Positions 17,950 to 26,780 of a stretch of 64,000 nucleotides of DNA are shown here, piece by piece. Each line of letters starts with the position of its first letter. Position 1 is the first letter of the stretch. The stretch is from Hyphomicrobiaceae bacterium (GTDB taxonomy: Bacteria; Pseudomonadota; Alphaproteobacteria; Rhizobiales; Hyphomicrobiaceae), in NCBI GenBank assembly GCA_016793635.1, contig JAEUMD010000018.1, positions 1 through 64,000 of the forward strand. The letters are read 5' to 3'. Both the position numbers and the translations under genes were made by a program. The notes beneath the pieces were generated by a model. It made no database searches. It was not told the origin of the DNA and saw only the letters and a program-made list of their open reading frames with translations.

Positions 17950-18429
17950 TCACGGCGTTTCGTCGGTAAGCGAGCACTGCAGATTCCCGTTCGTTTCCCC
18001 TGGCGCAAGAAACTGTCCGGAAACGGGATCGAGAATATTCGCGAAACCGAGCCCGCTGTCGGGGTCATTCGAGTTGTTCACGGCGTGCTGTCCGTTGGCG
18101 GCGTTTCCGTGAACACCGAAATGAGGCGCCCCGACGCTGACATTGCCGACGCCTGTGCGGCCGGCGTTGCCACCGTCTTCTTTCACGTTGAACGTAATAC
18201 CGAAGCCGTTGTCGTCAGAAGCAAATCCGCCGTTGATGTTTGCGGCTGTCGTGGAACGGGAATGCTGTCCGCCTGCGCCGCCGTTGGTCCCCTCGGGTGT
18301 TTCCAGTTGATTGAGCTGGCTACGGATTTCACCCCAACAACGATTGAGGGCCGGCGCCGCCGTTGCCGCGCTCGAAGTCACTGCAAGAACCAATGCAAAG
18401 CTTGCTGCTGTCGTCAGAGATTTACGCAT
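17950..18429 (-). CDS. Secreted Gly/Asn-rich protein of unknown function
   Basis: A 159-residue protein with a clear signal peptide (MRKSLTTAASFALVLAVTS, cleavage near ATAAP at about residue 25) and a strong GGAGGAA site before ATG 18429. The mature part is hydrophilic, rich in Gly, Asn, Asp and Ser, with one Cys near its start and one near its end that could pair. No family recognised. It lies 13 bases after another small secreted reading frame in the same direction, so the two probably form one transcript. Confidence 0.72.
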   Translation of the reverse strand: MRKSLTTAASFALVLAVTSSAATAAPALNRCWGEIRSQLNQLETPEGTNGGAGGQHSRSTTAANINGGFASDDNGFGITFNVKEDGGNAGRTGVGNVSVGAPHFGVHGNAANGQHAVNNSNDPDSGLGFANILDPVSGQFLAPGETNGNLQCSLTDETP

Positions 18430-18442
18430 TGATCTTCCTCCA

Positions 18443-18740
18443 CTATTTTAGGGTTAGGACGCAGTTCGGCCAGCCCGGCTGTTGTTTCGCCGGGTATAAG
18501 ATTCCTGAAAAATTAGTTTGATCGTTAAGGTCGCCCCCAAGATTGACCGCAACCATTCGGTCAACACTGACTGGGGCTATCGTACAGCCGCGCAGGTTAC
18601 AGCAGCGGCGGATTTGGCCATCGACGGCCATCGACGGACGGAAAACTATCGGCGCCGCTCTGGCGCCCACCGTCACGGCGAATACCATTGCCAAGGCCGA
18701 TAACGATGCTGAGCACGATTGCAGGACACACTTACTTCAT
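18443..18740 (-). pseudogene. Small secreted protein with apparent frameshift at codon 3
   Basis: AGGAGT at 18748-18753 precedes ATG 18740, but that frame reads Met-Lys-stop. Skipping one base gives a continuous frame to 18443. It starts KCVLQSCSASLSALAMVFAV and continues TVGARAAP, a convincing signal peptide with an Ala-X-Ala cleavage site. A mature part of about 65 residues with several Cys follows. Either the gene has a single-base deletion, or the assembly has an indel, or translation begins at the internal TTG/ATG near 18694 with a short leader. It is cotranscribed with the secreted gene at 17950. Confidence 0.45.
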
Positions 18741-18764
18741 CGCTATTACTCCTTGTGCGTACGT

Positions 18765-18800
18765 ATTAACCATTACCTGTAAGTAAGGATAATCATTAAT
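18765..18800 (-). promoter_or_regulatory. AT-rich imperfect palindrome upstream of two secreted genes
   Basis: A 36-base segment bounded by ATTAA and TTAAT, with further partial symmetry, sits just upstream of the ribosome site at 18748-18753 in one of the most AT-rich stretches of the window (18735-18850). It is placed where a promoter or operator for the minus-strand gene pair would be. Confidence 0.35.
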
Positions 18801-19377
18801 ACATCTGAAACAGCCAAAGTACAGCATTTTTGCCATGTGCAAGAAATTTTTATTCCCGTTGCGGTGGCGGGTTTCAACGTGGACAGCATGCGCGGCTGGC
18901 GAGCGGAGCCGGCACGGCATCGCCCTGCCGCCTCGATCCGAGGTCAAGCTTGCGTTTGGCGTCCGGAGGTCAGTTTTCGACGCTCCATGAGGCGCAGGTC
19001 CTCAACAAGGGATGGCGCCGTCAATGCAGCGAGGTCACGACGCACTCATCACTCGGCTATTGTGCTCCCGCACCCGCGACGATCTTGCAGTCGGCATCCG
19101 TTCCGCCCCCACTCTGACGAGCACAGAAGCTGGCCAATGGCGGCGATATTCAATCGCGATCCCTGGCGCGGCGATGAGGGGAAGGGCAATTTGTGTCCTA
19201 CGACAACGCAGCGGCGAAGTGCTGTGCGATGATGTTCCGGCGGGCAAGCCCACTCAAACACGTGCATCGACGCATGCGGCGCCGAATGGCGATCGACCTT
19301 CGGTTCGCCGGGCGCCCCGCCCAATTCAGGTGTCTTGAGATGACGTCGAAATCGAACCAGTTTGCCGGACAACGAGC
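18801..19377. other. Non-coding region
   Basis: I see no gene supported by start, signal or family. The left edge is AT-rich and probably belongs to the promoter of the minus-strand secreted genes; the right edge is the 3' side of the pseudo-caspase gene. Confidence 0.5.
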
Positions 19378-20979
19378 CTATTTCAACTCGCGCACCACGC
19401 GGAATCCGTTGGCGGAGTACGGCACGTACGCATCGTAGCGGAATCGCGCGCTCGACTGCACCTGCGCCGCGCCACTGTCGAACGAGCCTCCTCGCAGGAC
19501 ACGCAGATTGCAATCGCCCTCGCGCCAAGCGGTGCCATCGCCGGGTGCGTTTCGATAGCTGTCGTTCCAGCAATCCTCTACCCATTCGGCAACGTTACCC
19601 GCCGTATCGAAAAGACCGTAACGATTTGCCGCGAACGATCCGACCGGCCGCGCCCGATCCGACGCACCAGCGCTACAGCCCCGGCAATTGGCATTGTTGA
19701 CGCCGACCACAGCGCCCCACCAGAACGCCGTGTCCGCGCCCCCGCCTCGTGCCGCGTATTCCCATTCCGCTTCCGACGGCAACCGATAGGTCTGCCGCGT
19801 CTTCTTCGAGAGCCAAGCCACGTACTTCTGAGCGTCCGCCCAGCTCACGTTGACGACCGGAATGCGCCCACGTCCCCACCCCAGGTCGCTCGGTCGCTCG
19901 CAGGCGCCATCCGCGACGCAGACATCCCATTCTTCGAAGGTCACCTCGTAGCGGCCGATCGCAAACGGGCGGGCAAAACTGACTGTATGCGATGGCCGTT
20001 GATACGGTTGGTTCGAGCCCATCGAAAAGCTGCCCGCCGGAACGACCACCAAATCGGGGCAATCGGGGCAATCACGCATCCCTTTTCCGGACTTCGCCCC
20101 GTCGGAAGGGCCAGCACTCGCCCCGGAACGCTCGTTCGAACGCTCAGCAGCGCGACTCGATGGCTCGACCGTCTCTCCCGCATTTTTCTGCTCGCGGCCA
20201 TCCTCTGTGCTGCGGCTCTTCGAAGTCGCGAAGTGGATCTCTTGAGCCAGCGTCGACGTCACGAGAGGAATTTGCGCGCCGTTGGTTTCTCGGGCGACGC
20301 CCAAGCGAACCCGATTGAACGCTTCCGTCGCACTGTTCTCCGTGTTGCCCAGCTGCTCCGCGAGTTGCCGGCCGAAAACGCTCTCGTCTGATTTGCCGCT
20401 CTCGATGATCTGTCCGGGAGAGGCCGAATAGATCGTCAAGGTATTCACGGCACCGATGTCTGGGACCAGACCCGCGTTCGAAGAGCGGAAACGGCTCTCG
20501 TCGGGGAAGCGGCGTGCGCCGTCGATCACGACAACGGTTGCAAGAGTGCGCTTCTTCTCCAGCCAATTCAGAACCGTCTTCAGGCTTATGCTTTCTCCCC
20601 AAAGGTCCTTTTCACTGCCGATCTGCGCATCGACCGGAACCATGAAAGTTTCACCGACCGAGCTCAATCCATATCCGCTGAAGAAAACAAACGCGATACT
20701 TCCCGCTTCTATGCCATCGGCAAATTCACGGACCGCGGCCCGCATTTCGCTTTTGCGGAGATTTGTCTTGATATCGACTTTGAAATTCTGCTTACGCAGC
20801 GTCTCTGCGAGCAGCTTGGCGTCGTTCACAGGTGTTTTGAGCGGGGCGTTCGGATACGACGAATTACCGATCAGCAATGCAAACTTAGCTGTTTCCGCAG
20901 CGACTTGAGGCGCGCCGCCGCAGAGGATCGTCACGAACAGCAGACCAGCCAATGCTGCAGTAGCAGACACGATGCGCAA
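19378..20979 (-). CDS. Secreted pseudo-caspase fused to a cysteine-less FGE-sulfatase domain
   Basis: A 533-residue exported protein. TTG 20979 is the likely start: GGGGAG lies about 8 bases upstream and a signal peptide follows (RIVSATAALAGLLFVTI, cleavage near VAAET). Residues about 30-230 form a caspase p20-like (peptidase C14) domain opening with KFALLIGNSSYPNAP. The two catalytic positions are changed: the His motif reads FFSGYG (Tyr103 for His) and the Cys motif reads VIDGARR (Ala155 for Cys). A Ser/Glu-rich linker leads to an FGE-sulfatase (SUMF1-like) domain, about 305-533. It has PAGSFSMGS, YEVTFEEWDVC, RLPSEAEWEYAARGG and a GNVAEWVEDCW segment, but the RGGSF region carries no Cys, so the oxidase site is absent too. 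Both domains look like binding modules. It is divergent from a DUF4399 gene. Confidence 0.85.
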   Translation of the reverse strand: MRIVSATAALAGLLFVTILCGGAPQVAAETAKFALLIGNSSYPNAPLKTPVNDAKLLAETLRKQNFKVDIKTNLRKSEMRAAVREFADGIEAGSIAFVFFSGYGLSSVGETFMVPVDAQIGSEKDLWGESISLKTVLNWLEKKRTLATVVVIDGARRFPDESRFRSSNAGLVPDIGAVNTLTIYSASPGQIIESGKSDESVFGRQLAEQLGNTENSATEAFNRVRLGVARETNGAQIPLVTSTLAQEIHFATSKSRSTEDGREQKNAGETVEPSSRAAERSNERSGASAGPSDGAKSGKGMRDCPDCPDLVVVPAGSFSMGSNQPYQRPSHTVSFARPFAIGRYEVTFEEWDVCVADGACERPSDLGWGRGRIPVVNVSWADAQKYVAWLSKKTRQTYRLPSEAEWEYAARGGGADTAFWWGAVVGVNNANCRGCSAGASDRARPVGSFAANRYGLFDTAGNVAEWVEDCWNDSYRNAPGDGTAWREGDCNLRVLRGGSFDSGAAQVQSSARFRYDAYVPYSANGFRVVRELK

Positions 20980-21181
20980 TATTTGCTCTCCCCGGTGTTG
21001 GAAACAGGTGCTGGAAACATGTGTCCGGTCGGCGCGCCAAGCTCCTAAATCTTTTTCTCTGGGCCTTGACACAGCGCTAGGCTGGATATTTCGACGAACA
21101 ACTTGATGATTGACGCCTCTCAACGCCGGCAGTAGTCTAAATTACAAATATTGTTAAGTCGAGTGAGCCCCACGCATTCCC

Positions 21182-21217
21182 CTTCATGCATACGGGCCAC
21201 TTCATGCACACGGGCTA
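21182..21217. repeat. Tandem duplication of an 18-base unit
   Basis: Two adjacent copies of CTTCATGCAYACGGGCYA (16 of 18 bases identical) lie in the leader between the divergent pseudo-caspase and DUF4399 genes. Possibly a duplicated regulator site, or chance slippage. Confidence 0.5.
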
Positions 21218-21336
21218 CACCGTGCGCGCGGGCGCGAAGCGGTTTCGCGGCCTGCCTCGGGAAAGATGTGCACGCCATCACGCGCACACTGTCATACGGC
21301 GGGTGGTGCGTGCGATTTGCCGGGAGAGTGTTGGCT

Positions 21337-22524
21337 ATGTGGGTTTGTCGAGCATCACGCGGTTTCTCGGTTGGCTCTCTGCCGGTGCTCCTTGCGGTCT
21401 TCACGTCCATCGCCCTCTGCGGCCAAGCCCGCGCCGACGACGGCCTCACACCGTCGCCACCCGGTGCCGAGGTGTACTTCATCGACATCGAGAACGGCGC
21501 AATCGTACCCGAAACGGTGAAGCTCAACTTCGGCCTCAAAAAGATGGGGGTTGCGCCCGCCCACTCGGACCTCCCTCACTCCGGCCATCACCATGTCCTG
21601 ATCGATACTCCGCTGCCCCCTTTGAACAGGCCCATACCAGCCGACTTCAATCACCTTCATTTCGGCTCGGGACAGACGACGGCCGAGATCAAGTTGACCC
21701 CGGGCCCGCACACGCTTCAGTTGCTTCTGGGCGACAAGGACCACATACCCCATACGCCGCCCGTCATGTCGCCCGTGTTGCATGTCACGGTCGTGCCGCC
21801 CGGCGGCCCCACTGCCTCGCCCAAAGATGCGCGGATCTACTTCACGCAGCTGAAAGACGGCGATGTCGTTGCGCCCGAATTCAAGGTGCATTTTGGCTTG
21901 AAGGGCATGGGCGTCGCTCCGGCGAAGTCCGACCGGCCCAACTCGGGCCACCACCATCTTCTGATCGACACCGACCTACCGGAACTGGACAAGCCGATCC
22001 CGAGCGATTTCAACCACCTTCACTTTGGTTCGGGACAGACGGAAGCGTCGGTTCGGCTGGAGCCCGGCGAACACACCCTGCAACTGTTGTTCGCCGACAA
22101 GGACCACATCCCGCACAACCCACCGCTGTTCTCGGAACGGATTCGCGTGGTCGTTGCCCAGCCGAAGCCGCGGTCCCCTTCAGCGAAGAACTCCGAGGTC
22201 TACTTCATCGGCCTGAAGGACGGCGCCGTGGTTTCGCGCACCTTCACGGTGCACTTTGGTCTGTCGGAGATGGGCGTGGCCCCCGCCGGTATCAACAAGC
22301 CGAACACCGGACACCACCATCTCATCATCGATACCGCGTTGCCGCCGGTCGATCGGCCGATACCCAGCGACTTCCGCCACCTCCACTTCGGCTCCGGCCA
22401 GACCGAGGTCACGCTGACGCTGACGCCCGGCAAGCACACCCTGCAACTGCTGCTGGGTGACTCGGACCACGTACCGCACGACCCGCCCGTCACCTCGCCG
22501 CCGATCACGATCGAGGTCAAATGA
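21337..22524 (+). CDS. Secreted protein with three tandem DUF4399 domains
   Basis: A 395-residue exported protein. ATG 21337 follows GGGAGAG by 9 bases and opens a signal peptide (VGSLPVLLAVFTSIAL, cleavage near ARADD). Three repeats of about 108 residues follow (about 43-150, 164-272 and 287-395). Each has the same set of motifs: VYFI.LKDG, FGLK.MGVAPA, SGHHH(V/L)LIDT, DFNHLHFGSGQT, HTLQLL and DKDHIPH. This is the DUF4399 domain. The dense conserved His and Asp residues (about eight per repeat) point to metal or anion binding, which is inference. Most family members I know of carry one copy. A peptidoglycan-binding gene follows 34 bases later, then a Ser/Thr kinase. Confidence 0.9.
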   Translation: MWVCRASRGFSVGSLPVLLAVFTSIALCGQARADDGLTPSPPGAEVYFIDIENGAIVPETVKLNFGLKKMGVAPAHSDLPHSGHHHVLIDTPLPPLNRPIPADFNHLHFGSGQTTAEIKLTPGPHTLQLLLGDKDHIPHTPPVMSPVLHVTVVPPGGPTASPKDARIYFTQLKDGDVVAPEFKVHFGLKGMGVAPAKSDRPNSGHHHLLIDTDLPELDKPIPSDFNHLHFGSGQTEASVRLEPGEHTLQLLFADKDHIPHNPPLFSERIRVVVAQPKPRSPSAKNSEVYFIGLKDGAVVSRTFTVHFGLSEMGVAPAGINKPNTGHHHLIIDTALPPVDRPIPSDFRHLHFGSGQTEVTLTLTPGKHTLQLLLGDSDHVPHDPPVTSPPITIEVK

Positions 22525-22558
22525 TCGCCGCCGCACGCAGCCCTTCGATGAGGTCGTC

Positions 22559-22891
22559 ATGAGAAATGGTGTGTTGGCTACGGTCCTGGCGTTCGGAGTG
22601 ACCGCGCTGGCTTCGACCGGGCTCATCCAACCCGCAAGCGCGCAGAGCCTGCGCGACTTGGATGCCAATGCCACGCCGGCTCTTTCGCCCGACGCTATTC
22701 GCGTCGTCCAGCGCGCCTTGCGCACCCGCGATACCAACCCTGGCTCGCCGGATGGAATTGTTGGCCCGAAGACTGTTGAAGCCATCCGACAGTTCCAGGA
22801 GCGCTACGGCATGCGGCCGAGCGGCACGATCGACAACCAGTTGCTCTTTGCCCTTGGCCACGCAGACCTCGTGGGTGGTCCGAACCGATAG
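22559..22891 (+). CDS. Secreted peptidoglycan-binding protein
   Basis: A 110-residue protein starting at ATG 22559 after a GAGG site, with a signal peptide (VLATVLAFGVTALAS, cleavage near ASAQS). It contains one PG_binding_1 domain (about 45-100): AIRVVQRALRTR, then SPDGIVGPKTVEAIRQFQ and a GTIDNQLL end. This fold binds cell-wall peptides. There is no catalytic domain, so it is probably a wall-targeting or sensing factor. It lies 34 bases after the triple-DUF4399 gene, likely in one operon. Confidence 0.88.
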   Translation: MRNGVLATVLAFGVTALASTGLIQPASAQSLRDLDANATPALSPDAIRVVQRALRTRDTNPGSPDGIVGPKTVEAIRQFQERYGMRPSGTIDNQLLFALGHADLVGGPNR

Positions 22892-23335
22892 GTTCCAGGT
22901 TCTGCACCGAGAGTTTCGGCTCCGCGCGTGGTCCCTCGCCTGCCCGGGCATTCGACGCGAACTCCAGCAGGACGTGAACTCTAGCGCGGTGAGACGTGTG
23001 CCCGAGCCGGGGGCCGGTCGTAATACCCCTTGCCGACCCCTCTTGGGTAGCCGCGCGACTGACGAAATCGCGCCGAGCCACATCTACTGTTGAGGAAGTT
23101 GGCCTATTGTTCCCGAAGGAACCGCCGGGGATTTCGAAATATCGTTCATTACATAGCAAGGCACACGCGGTGAAAACTTGTGACTGCCTCGGTATCACAA
23201 GATGCGATCATCGGATCGCGTGGTGCGATGCTTTGCGAACATGTGCGATGAAGAACCGATCGATCCATCACCCATGAGTCGGTTCCCAGTCGCGCGACCT
23301 TAATCTCAACCTACGATTTGAGAAGCCAACCCGCC
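22892..23335. other. Non-coding region before the Ser/Thr kinase gene
   Basis: About 440 bases without a supported gene. The right half (23150-23260) is less GC-rich and contains several GCGATG/GCGATC words, likely including the kinase promoter. Confidence 0.5.
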
Positions 23336-24940
23336 ATGGCCTATCAGGAGCCGCTGCCGAAGGACACCTTGCTGCTCGACGAGTTCAAAATCGTCGGGCT
23401 GCTCGGCACGGGCGGCTTTGCGAACACCTATCTCGCCCACGACTCCTCGCTCGGCCGCGAAGTCGCGATCAAAGAGTACTTCCCTTCGGAACTCGCGATC
23501 CGGGTGCCCGGATCGACGCGCGTCGAGTTCAAGAGTTCAGCGCAAGAGGCCCAATTCAACTGGGCGCTGCGGCGCTTCGTTCGCGAGGCACAGACGCTCG
23601 CGAAATTCCGCCATCCGAGCGTCGTGCGCGTATTTCGGGTCTTCCGGTCCAACAACACGGCCTACATGGTCCTGGAATTCATCCACGGATCGGACATGGA
23701 GGCATGGCTCAAGCAAATCGCGCGCCCACCGACGCAGACAGAGCTCGACCACCTGCTGCCGCCTCTGCTCGACGCGCTCGACGTCGTGCATGGCGCCGGC
23801 ATCCTGCATCGAGACATCAAACCCGCCAATGTCTACATCCGTGCGTCCGACCAGCAGCCCGTGCTACTGGACTTCGGCGCCGCGCGCTTCGCCAGCAGCA
23901 GCGAATTCGCGAGCAAGACCGCCGCCATCGTTTCCAAGGGATATTCACCCCACGAAGCCTATTCGACCGACAGTCAACTCCAGGGCCCTTGGACCGATAT
24001 CTACGGCATGGCAGCGACGATCTATCGCTCACTTGCCGGGCGGCCACCGCCCGAGTCGACGATGCGCGCTCTGGAAGATCGCTGCGTGCCGGCCACACAG
24101 TTGTCGATCGCGACTGAATACCGGCCGGATTTCCTCCAGGCGCTGGACCACGCCCTGGCCGTGATGCCCAAGGACCGCCCCCAGTCGATCCACGAATGGC
24201 GGCGCAGACTATTGCCCAACTCCCCTTCGACGCCTCGCGCCAACCCGAACGCGGCCGATCCCACCACGATGCTGGCTTGGCGCCCGATTTCGCTGCCGCC
24301 ATCGCATTCGCGTTCGCTCCCGAAACAGACCTTGGAGACCACGCGCCGCCCCGCGTCGGACGCTCCGGCTCCTGCCGCTGCAGAACCACGCGCTCCCGAG
24401 CCGACAAGCGCGCCCGCAACGCGCGATCGCAGCATGCCATCCGGCCGCGCGACGCAGCCCGGTGCGGTAGCAGCCCCGCAACGATCAGCCGGCAGCCATC
24501 GGACACTGTTGATCGGACTCGTACTGTTCGTCTTTGGCGGCGTCGCCCTGGCGGCGGCGTGGCTCTCCAATCGACCGCCCGAGCTTGCCGTGACCGGACC
24601 GGAGCCTAGCCCGGGCACGTCGATTCGCCCCGGTGCAACGCAGACCGACACGAGCGCGCAGAGCGCCCGCGAGCAGGCGCGCGTGCAGGAGGAGAACGCA
24701 CGCAAGGAGAGAGAGCTCGCCGAGACCGAGCGTCGGAAACGTGATGCAGCACGTGCCGCGGCCGAGCAAAAGAAGCGTGACGAGGAAGCGGCCCGGGCGA
24801 GCACCGAAGCGCGACCGGCACCGGGCACAAACGCTCCGGCTGTCGAGACAGAGGACGAGGCCCGCGCAAGGGCTTGGGCCGACCGAAAGGCACGCGAAGA
24901 ATTCATGTCGAAGCGTCAGGGCGCCGGCGGCTCGCAATAG
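23336..24940 (+). CDS. Membrane-anchored serine/threonine protein kinase (Hanks type)
   Basis: A 534-residue kinase. ATG 23336 places MAYQEPLPKDTLLL before the kinase domain (about 18-285). The glycine loop is GTGGFANTY, the ATP Lys is Lys46 in VAIKEY, the catalytic loop is HRDIKPAN (Asp160), DFG starts at Asp179, and the activation segment includes KGYSPHEAY. All catalytic residues are present. A Pro/Ala-rich linker leads to a single membrane helix (about 391-411, LLIGLVLFVFGGVALAAAWL) and a charged coiled-coil C-terminal tail (about 440-534, Glu/Arg/Lys-rich), which would lie in the periplasm. This is the layout of an envelope-sensing kinase, but without PASTA domains. Its neighbours are a peptidoglycan-binding protein and the DUF4399 and pseudo-caspase proteins. 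Confidence 0.93.
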   Translation: MAYQEPLPKDTLLLDEFKIVGLLGTGGFANTYLAHDSSLGREVAIKEYFPSELAIRVPGSTRVEFKSSAQEAQFNWALRRFVREAQTLAKFRHPSVVRVFRVFRSNNTAYMVLEFIHGSDMEAWLKQIARPPTQTELDHLLPPLLDALDVVHGAGILHRDIKPANVYIRASDQQPVLLDFGAARFASSSEFASKTAAIVSKGYSPHEAYSTDSQLQGPWTDIYGMAATIYRSLAGRPPPESTMRALEDRCVPATQLSIATEYRPDFLQALDHALAVMPKDRPQSIHEWRRRLLPNSPSTPRANPNAADPTTMLAWRPISLPPSHSRSLPKQTLETTRRPASDAPAPAAAEPRAPEPTSAPATRDRSMPSGRATQPGAVAAPQRSAGSHRTLLIGLVLFVFGGVALAAAWLSNRPPELAVTGPEPSPGTSIRPGATQTDTSAQSAREQARVQEENARKERELAETERRKRDAARAAAEQKKRDEEAARASTEARPAPGTNAPAVETEDEARARAWADRKAREEFMSKRQGAGGSQ

Positions 24941-25015
24941 CGGGAGGCCGAGCACCGGTTGAAACGTTTCGTATCTCTCGGCCGAAGCGCGCGGGCGATC
25001 TCGTGCGAACTTCGC

Positions 25016-26272
25016 TCAGAGCGTGAAGGCCGGGAGCCGGCGGGGTACGGCCTCGTTCTTCAACATGACGTAGCGTGGCAGGCCATTGCGGAACGGCGGA
25101 TAGTCCTCGCCCTGAATCAGCGGCCCCAAATATTCGCGGCACGCTTGAGTGATGGAGAACCCGTCGTCACTGATGAAGTCCCGCGGCATGTGCTTCTCGA
25201 CATTGGCAACCTGCGACAGCGGTGCCTTGCCGATCTCCCACGTATAGGGCTTGGACGACGTCCTGACGATCGTCGTCATGATCGAGTTCTCGCCGGCGAG
25301 CGCATATTCGACGGACGCCGCGCCCACCGCATACGCTTGCGCGACATCGGTAGCCGAGGCGATATGGCGGGCCGCGCGTTGCAGATAGTCGGCGACGGCC
25401 CAGTGCATCTTGTAGCCTAGCCCGCGGCGGATCAATTGTGCGACTGCGGGACCGGCGCCACCGAGCTGGGCGTGGCCAAACGCATCGCGCGTGCCCTGCT
25501 CCGCCAGGAACGTACCATCGGCATGGCGCGCGCCCTCCGACACGACGACCGTGCAGTAGTCGTAGCGATCCACCTTCTCCTTCACCTTGGCGAGAAACCG
25601 CTGTTCGTCGAACGCAATCTCGGGAAGCACGACGACGATCGGAATGTCATACTCGTCGTCGGCCGCGAGCCCGCCTGCGGCGGTGATCCAGCCGGCATGC
25701 CGTCCCATCACCTCGATGACGAGAACCTTCGTCGATGTCCGCGACATGGAGCGCAGATCGAACGAGCCCTCGCGCGTCGAAACAGCGACGTACTTCGCCA
25801 CCGAGCCGAAGCCCGGACATGTGTCTGTGATCGGCAAGTCATTATCGACGGTCTTCGGCACATGGATCGCTTGGACGGGATAGCCGAGCCGCTCGGAGAG
25901 CTGGGAGACCTTGAAGCAGGTGTCGGCGCTGTCGCCGCCGCCATTATAGAAGAAGTAGCCGATGTCGTGGGCCTTGAAGACCTCGATGAGGCGGTCATAT
26001 TCCCGCTTGCTCGCCTCGAGATCCTTGAGCTTGAAGCGGCACGATCCGAAGGCCCCTGCCGGCGTGTGGCGCAGGGACGCGATCGCAGCATCGCTCTCGA
26101 CGGAAGTATCGATCAGATCTTCGGTCAACGCACCGATGATTCCGTTGCGTCCCGCGAAGACCTTGCCGATTCTGTCGCTGTTGCGACGCGCCGCCTCGAT
26201 GACGCCCGCGGCCGATGCATTGATGACCGCCGTCACGCCGCCAGATTGCGCATAGCAAGCGTTTCTCACCAT
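25016..26272 (-). CDS. pfp: 6-phosphofructokinase, pyrophosphate-dependent type
   Basis: Phosphofructokinase interconverting fructose 6-phosphate and fructose 1,6-bisphosphate, probably with pyrophosphate as donor. ATG 26272 follows an AGGAGG site; the frame runs further upstream but without family similarity. The 418 residues contain YAQSGGVTAVINASAAGV, the phosphate-donor loop YNGGGDSADT, the active-site PKTVDNDLPITD (catalytic Asp), and VMGRHAGWITAAGGLA. Extra length over bacterial ATP-PfkA and the GGGDS loop favour the PPi type. The gene is divergent from glgA and tail to tail with the kinase. Confidence 0.88.
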   Translation of the reverse strand: MVRNACYAQSGGVTAVINASAAGVIEAARRNSDRIGKVFAGRNGIIGALTEDLIDTSVESDAAIASLRHTPAGAFGSCRFKLKDLEASKREYDRLIEVFKAHDIGYFFYNGGGDSADTCFKVSQLSERLGYPVQAIHVPKTVDNDLPITDTCPGFGSVAKYVAVSTREGSFDLRSMSRTSTKVLVIEVMGRHAGWITAAGGLAADDEYDIPIVVVLPEIAFDEQRFLAKVKEKVDRYDYCTVVVSEGARHADGTFLAEQGTRDAFGHAQLGGAGPAVAQLIRRGLGYKMHWAVADYLQRAARHIASATDVAQAYAVGAASVEYALAGENSIMTTIVRTSSKPYTWEIGKAPLSQVANVEKHMPRDFISDDGFSITQACREYLGPLIQGEDYPPFRNGLPRYVMLKNEAVPRRLPAFTL

Positions 26273-26780
26273 CCTCGATAGTCCTCCTGTATCGTGCGGT
26301 CCCGCTCTCGTTGCCAGCGTCGTCCGTGGCGAGCAGCGAGGCGGTCCCATTCGTTGAAAGCCGGCACGCCGCCCGCTGTCGACCTTGGCATCACACCTGC
26401 TGTGCGAAGCAATCGCACGCACGAACGCGCCGGTCGAATCCCACGCATCCTCAAGCAGCGCCGAAGCGACGCGCGGCATCGACTGAACCTATTCGTTGTG
26501 GGCACGTCGCCGAGCCCGCACTCAGTCGAGGCAGCGGCCACCGGGCGTTCTCACGCTTTCGATGGCCGATGCAATCGACGGGCCGGAACGCGGCACCTGC
26601 CAATCTCGATTGTTGCGCAGAAGCATAGAGGCCTGGGCGCGGCAAGCGGCCGCAGTACAATGGGCAGCAACTGCCTCAATCGCGTGCACGCGATGACCGA
26701 AGTGCGCTCAGGCCAGCATATTGACAGCCCCCGAACATTGTCGCATCGCATGGATAGCAAGCACCCGAGGGAGCCGACCG
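26273..26780. other. Divergent promoter region between pfp and the glycogen operon
   Basis: About 500 bases without a supported gene. It must hold the minus-strand pfp promoter and the promoter of the plus-strand glgA operon. No operator or riboswitch recognised. Confidence 0.5.

Noticed and set aside
19378-20979. Active caspase-like protease or active formylglycine-generating enzyme
   Set aside because: The catalytic His and Cys of the caspase fold and both active-site Cys of the FGE fold are replaced.
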